Below, piece after piece: positions 60,265 to 64,000 of a stretch of 64,000 nucleotides of DNA (position 1 is the first letter of the stretch; each line of letters opens with the position of its first letter). A program made the translations under genes and the position numbers. This DNA is from Hyaloscypha bicolor E. Lineage: Eukaryota; Ascomycota; Leotiomycetes; Helotiales; Hyaloscyphaceae. The notes beneath the pieces were generated by a model. That model was not told the origin of the DNA. It searched no databases and saw only the letters and a list, made by a program, of their open reading frames with translations. The DNA lies in assembly GCF_002865645.1 (NCBI RefSeq), contig NW_020194554.1, positions 372,001 to 436,000 of the forward strand, in the 5' to 3' direction.

Positions 60265-63200
60265 TCATCGCCGGCCCCCAAACTCCCCGACACCACTCAA
60301 ACTCTCATCGTCATCATAGAACCCCGCATCACTAAAGTCCTCCGCCCTCGCATCCGCATCATAGCTCCCCTTCCTCAGCATGGGAGGCGTGCTCGGTCCC
60401 CTCCCACTGCCACCCACACCCCCGCCTCCACTCTGCCTCGACTTCGCCGGACTGCCTCTCAGCGGGTTCGGTTGTCTAGGGGTCGTTCTTGGCCTATTGG
60501 CCAACTGCGACGCCGTGAATCTCTGGCCCGTGGAGCCGAAAGCCGTTGGCTGATTTGCAGGCGGTGTTCCTTGTCTGGCAGAGGAGGCGGGAGGTGTTAA
60601 AAGCCCACCAAGGAAAGACTGTGTAGACGGACTGTTCCTGCTCGGCGTAGACGAGCTACTCCGAGCGGAGCCTGCAATCCTTTCATCAATGCTCTGCTCG
60701 CCCCTTCCCTTCCGCCAATTACCCCACGCCGCAGCCAGCGGACCGACAGCCTGAGCAACGCGCGGACTGGCTGCATCTCTCAGACTCGCAGCAATATCTG
60801 GGAGTCTCCCAATGCTGAGAGCACTGCCTCCATTCATAGCACGTTCCCTCTCCTGCTCCTCCATCTGCAGACTCGCTCTGAGTCGAATTGCCGCATCCTT
60901 AATCCTCTCGCCATCATACTCCTCGCCCTCAAGACTCTCTACGATGTCCTGCAGATCACCTTTGCGTACAGCCAGAAGTTCACGCAACCAGCTGATCTCA
61001 TCATCACGCTTCTGGATCTTGACTGGTGCGTCGACATCCAGGGTTGAGAGGGTAGCTTCCAGATTCTCGATGGCGGATTCACGCTCTTGGAGCTGTTCTT
61101 GGAGGACCATGATACTTTCGCGGAGTGCTTGCGGCGAGATCTTCTCGGGTAGCTCCATGGCACGGGAGACGGCCTTGCTGATTGGTGCGTGGGCCAGTTG
61201 GGATGAGGTGCTTGCTGAGCGAGCTGTCTTCGCCGCAACTGCTGCAGCGTTGGCGGCTTCGTTGGCAATCTCCAGTTTCTCTTCGAGATGCGAGACTCGG
61301 TCTTGGAGGTGTTCAGTCTTGGCCGAAGATAAAGATAGACGCTCAAGAAGATGCTGTTCTGACCGCTGAGCATCTTCGATAGCATTGGTGAGTTGCCGTT
61401 CGTGCTGAACTTGAATATCCTCAATTTCATCCGCATGCTTGTTCTTGAGAGCGTTTATTATAGCCGTCCTGGACGTCTCAGCTTCTTCGAGGAGCATCTC
61501 AGTCTTTGCCCGTGCCGTGTCTGCATCAAGCTTGACATGGTCAACCTCTCCACGCAGTCTCGAGAGTTGATTCTCGAGATCCTCACGCACGACGTTGACC
61601 TGGTTGTTGGCTGCTTCAATCTCAGCTTGCATGTAATGCCTCGTCCGCTGCACTTCACTCAAGCCAGACTCTCTGGCTTCCTCGAACTCACGTTGGTAGC
61701 GCATAGCGTCCTTCTGAGAATTATGGTTTTCCAACCTAAGCTCAGCAACCAAAGCCTCCAATTTCTTGCAATCACTGACAGCCCTCATGCCCTCCCTCTC
61801 ACCAGCCTCGAGCCTCTCAATCTCAGTTTCGAGTCGTTCCCTTGTTCTGGCTTCAGCCTGGAGCTTGGCATCGAGCACCTCTTGTCGGGCAATGAGCTCC
61901 TGCTCCTTCTTGGCGCGGCGGGCGTTCTCTTCGGAAATGTCACGGGCAGCACGGGCCATGTCCTCCTGCAAATCCATTAATTTCCCTCTCATACCCTCGC
62001 GGACTCGGATACTTTCCTCCATCTGAGTCCTCAAGCTTTCGATGGTCCGCCTCAAGTCCTTGTTCGTCTCATTGGCCTGCTCCGCGTCCTCGCTGTGTCT
62101 CTTGGCTGCTTCCAGTGCCCTTTCGGCCTCGATCTGCCAACGCTGGACCTCCTGTCGGGAATCACGCAGGTCGCCTTCCGTAATGGCTATCCGGTTTTGC
62201 ATCTCTGATTGGGTTCGCTGCGCATTGTCTTGTGCGGCCTCCAGGAGAGCAATTCGCATGGTCGTTTTGGCACGTTGTTCCTCGACGGTTCTAACCTTGT
62301 GATCGCTCTGGTCGACAATCTCACGGATCTTCAGCTCTCTCTCATCCATAGCTTCACGGAGGCGGACCTCCTCTTCAGATGAGATACGCAACAGTCTTTG
62401 AACCTCAGCTAAACGATCCTCAGCCGCTCGTCGGTTGATGATTTCCTCTTCCGTCTTATTCTCTACGCGCTCAAGCTTCTCTTCAAGATCAGCGATGCGT
62501 CCAGTATTATCTGCTTCAGCTCGGAGGAGCCGCTCTTCCAGATCAGCAATTCGAGCCTTCTGCTCAACCTCTCTGGCAACGGCAGCTTCGTCAACAATAG
62601 GCTTTGGTGAGGCAGGCACCATTTGGAGGAGTCGCTCCTCGAGATCAGAGATCCGAGCTTTGTGCTCGGCTTCTCTAGCAATAGCAGCTTCGTCGACCAT
62701 TGGCTTTGGCGAAGCTGGCATACGTCTCTCCACTGCCTCCTCGACGATATTCCTAAGATCCTCGCCACGAAGATCAAGACGCATAGATTGACCGAATTGC
62801 TCCTTCATCTCCTCCAATGCCTGCAGAATATTTCGCGAGTCTGGAAGGACGGGAGGCGGCGGTAGCTCTTTCGCGGTTGCTGGTCTCGATTGTTGGTGAG
62901 CAGCCAGAGCCTCAGTAACAATGGCTCTGATCTTCTCCATCTTCTTGTCGCGTCTTGGGCTGAGAGATCGTCGAGGGACATCGTTGTCATCGTCTTCATC
63001 ATCGGCATCACTCAGAGCACCGGAAATGCTTCGTCTCTCCCTTCTGCTAGATGGTGCGCGAGCGGCCATCATCTCCAGTGACATCTGGATGGTCTCCAAA
63101 ACCTTCTCGAGGGGATCGAGACGCTCGGAAAGAAGGCCGCCAACAAGGTCATTGACATGGTTGTCAAAGAACTGGGCTCGTGGGTGAAGCTTATCTTCCT

Positions 63201-64000
63201 CCGTTTGGCTGAGAACATCATCCCATTCGCTGGGAGGTTGGCTGTCGATGGTATTGAGATTATGAATTGGCGACTCAAATGATGGCAAAGTTGGTTCACC
63301 ACTGAACGGAATGGTGAACACATCATCCTGAACACCGCCAAACATTCTCGGCTCTCCAGGGGGTCCATTATACCGTCTCGGACTTGGACTAGGAGCATCG
63401 CTGCGCATAAGATTCTGCGGTGCCAGTCTGATGGGTGATGAAGTATCCATATCAGGGATATGGAACGATTTGGCCGGACTGGGTTGATGAAATCTCGGAA
63501 TATCTGGAACATATGCACGATCAGCGGCATCGATATGTTGCATTACGTCATCAATGTCCTCGTAAGGCACTTTGAGGGGATCTGCAGCTGGTGATGCAGC
63601 AGAGACAGGCGTGTCAGATTCTTCGTATTTAGGGGGGGTTTGCGGTTCTGGCAAAGCGGCTTGGGACTCGACAGACTCATGGGGCTGCTGAGTGACTTCT
63701 GGAGTCTCGTCTTCTGATGGGGGTGTTGGGCTCTTAGCAAATCGAGAAGCAGAAAGACCACCGCCAGTAGGAAGGGAGGGCGGAGCCACTGGTGCTGGTG
63801 TTGACTCGGATGGCTGTCCGAATGTGAAGGTAAAGGCACTAGGCCTGAATTCAAAAGGCTTAGCAGTAGCTGACAATGAAGACGTATTCTTTCTGTGACC
63901 CTTGGGTCTTGGAGCCTCCTCTGTAGTGGGTGAAGCTTTCTCATCCGAAGACTGGGTGGGAAAGCCATAAGCAGGAAGACCAGATCCATATCTTCGAGAT
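60265..64000 (-). CDS. Large coiled-coil protein, 5' end beyond window
   Basis: A single frame is open from the right edge to the stop at 60,265, at least 1,244 codons without an intron; no ATG in the visible part is compelled as start. N-terminal part: low-complexity, with PFEFRPSAFTFTFGQ and Pro/Ser-rich segments. From about 63.0 to 60.8 kb it is almost continuous Glu/Arg/Leu heptad-type coiled coil (for example ARIADLEERLLRAEADN, ENQLSRLRGEVDHVKLDAD). Two near-repeats include SPKPMVDEAAIAREAEHKAR and SPKPIVDEAAVAREVEQKAR about 50 residues apart, an internal duplication. The C-terminus is Ser/Pro/Gly-rich with acidic end patches (DADARAEDFSDAGFYDDDE). It is likely a structural or scaffold protein; I cannot name the family. 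Confidence 0.85.
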   Translation of the reverse strand, partial: SRRYGSGLPAYGFPTQSSDEKASPTTEEAPRPKGHRKNTSSLSATAKPFEFRPSAFTFTFGQPSESTPAPVAPPSLPTGGGLSASRFAKSPTPPSEDETPEVTQQPHESVESQAALPEPQTPPKYEESDTPVSAASPAADPLKVPYEDIDDVMQHIDAADRAYVPDIPRFHQPSPAKSFHIPDMDTSSPIRLAPQNLMRSDAPSPSPRRYNGPPGEPRMFGGVQDDVFTIPFSGEPTLPSFESPIHNLNTIDSQPPSEWDDVLSQTEEDKLHPRAQFFDNHVNDLVGGLLSERLDPLEKVLETIQMSLEMMAARAPSSRRERRSISGALSDADDEDDDNDVPRRSLSPRRDKKMEKIRAIVTEALAAHQQSRPATAKELPPPPVLPDSRNILQALEEMKEQFGQSMRLDLRGEDLRNIVEEAVERRMPASPKPMVDEAAIAREAEHKARISDLEERLLQMVPASPKPIVDEAAVAREVEQKARIADLEERLLRAEADNTGRIADLEEKLERVENKTEEEIINRRAAEDRLAEVQRLLRISSEEEVRLREAMDERELKIREIVDQSDHKVRTVEEQRAKTTMRIALLEAAQDNAQRTQSEMQNRIAITEGDLRDSRQEVQRWQIEAERALEAAKRHSEDAEQANETNKDLRRTIESLRTQMEESIRVREGMRGKLMDLQEDMARAARDISEENARRAKKEQELIARQEVLDAKLQAEARTRERLETEIERLEAGEREGMRAVSDCKKLEALVAELRLENHNSQKDAMRYQREFEEARESGLSEVQRTRHYMQAEIEAANNQVNVVREDLENQLSRLRGEVDHVKLDADTARAKTEMLLEEAETSRTAIINALKNKHADEIEDIQVQHERQLTNAIEDAQRSEQHLLERLSLSSAKTEHLQDRVSHLEEKLEIANEAANAAAVAAKTARSASTSSQLAHAPISKAVSRAMELPEKISPQALRESIMVLQEQLQERESAIENLEATLSTLDVDAPVKIQKRDDEISWLRELLAVRKGDLQDIVESLEGEEYDGERIKDAAIRLRASLQMEEQERERAMNGGSALSIGRLPDIAASLRDAASPRVAQAVGPLAAAWGNWRKGRGEQSIDERIAGSARSSSSTPSRNSPSTQSFLGGLLTPPASSARQGTPPANQPTAFGSTGQRFTASQLANRPRTTPRQPNPLRGSPAKSRQSGGGGVGGSGRGPSTPPMLRKGSYDADARAEDFSDAGFYDDDESLSGVGEFGGRR

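Noticed and set aside
1..64000. CRISPR arrays, bacterial operons, rRNA or tRNA genes
   Set aside because: Nothing of these kinds was seen; the window is eukaryotic and the short tandem repeats found are minisatellites in retroelements. tRNA genes were only searched by eye.

Overview
The window is nuclear DNA of a filamentous ascomycete. Genes carry short spliceosomal introns (about 46-144 nt, GT..AG), a large block bears the signature of repeat-induced point mutation (RIP: C-to-T/G-to-A decay, stop codons in every frame, CpA/TpG loss), and the left third is an expanded family of 2EXR-domain proteins. That family expansion is most typical of Leotiomycetes (Helotiales); the class is inference, the fungal assignment is firm.

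Layout. (1) 1-23 kb: a tandem cluster of 2EXR-family genes (eight gene copies, at least one frameshifted, plus two relics), nearly all on the minus strand. It is interrupted at 12.0-17.7 kb by a 0.56-kb hAT-like element with an 8-bp target duplication, a four-exon secreted BBE-type FAD oxidase, a six-exon fungal rhodopsin-fold membrane protein and, at 18.0-18.8 kb, the broken C-terminal half of a second FAD-linked oxidase. (2) 23.4-27 kb: a secreted-protein pseudogene with three frameshifts, then a DHA2-type MFS drug/toxin efflux transporter whose first splice junction does not keep frame. (3) 27.3-30.5 kb: a mobile-element landing zone, with a GGAAAGAC-ended TIR element sitting in an otherwise open reading frame between 10-bp direct repeats, a small secreted cysteine-rich protein gene, and a clean 350-bp solo LTR with a 5-bp target duplication. 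(4) 30.5-34 kb: uncharacterised coding pieces and a fucose-permease-like MFS gene with an early TAA codon. (5) 35,152-57,753: one continuous AT-rich block that resolves into a four-level nest of transposons: a TA-flanked, mariner-like TIR element, holding Gypsy element A, holding Gypsy element B, holding a 0.7-kb poly(A)-tailed insert that is not RIP-mutated. (6) 57.8-64 kb: ordinary gene-rich DNA with a Cys-rich single-pass surface protein and the C-terminal 1,200+ residues of a large coiled-coil protein running off the right edge.

How it fits together. There is no evident single pathway. The left part combines fast-evolving 2EXR duplicates with broken secondary-metabolism-type and secreted-protein genes, next to transposon-dense DNA that also carries a candidate effector: the usual fast-evolving compartment of a fungal genome. 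The AT-rich block preserves a relative insertion history, from the outer TIR element to the late poly(A) insert.
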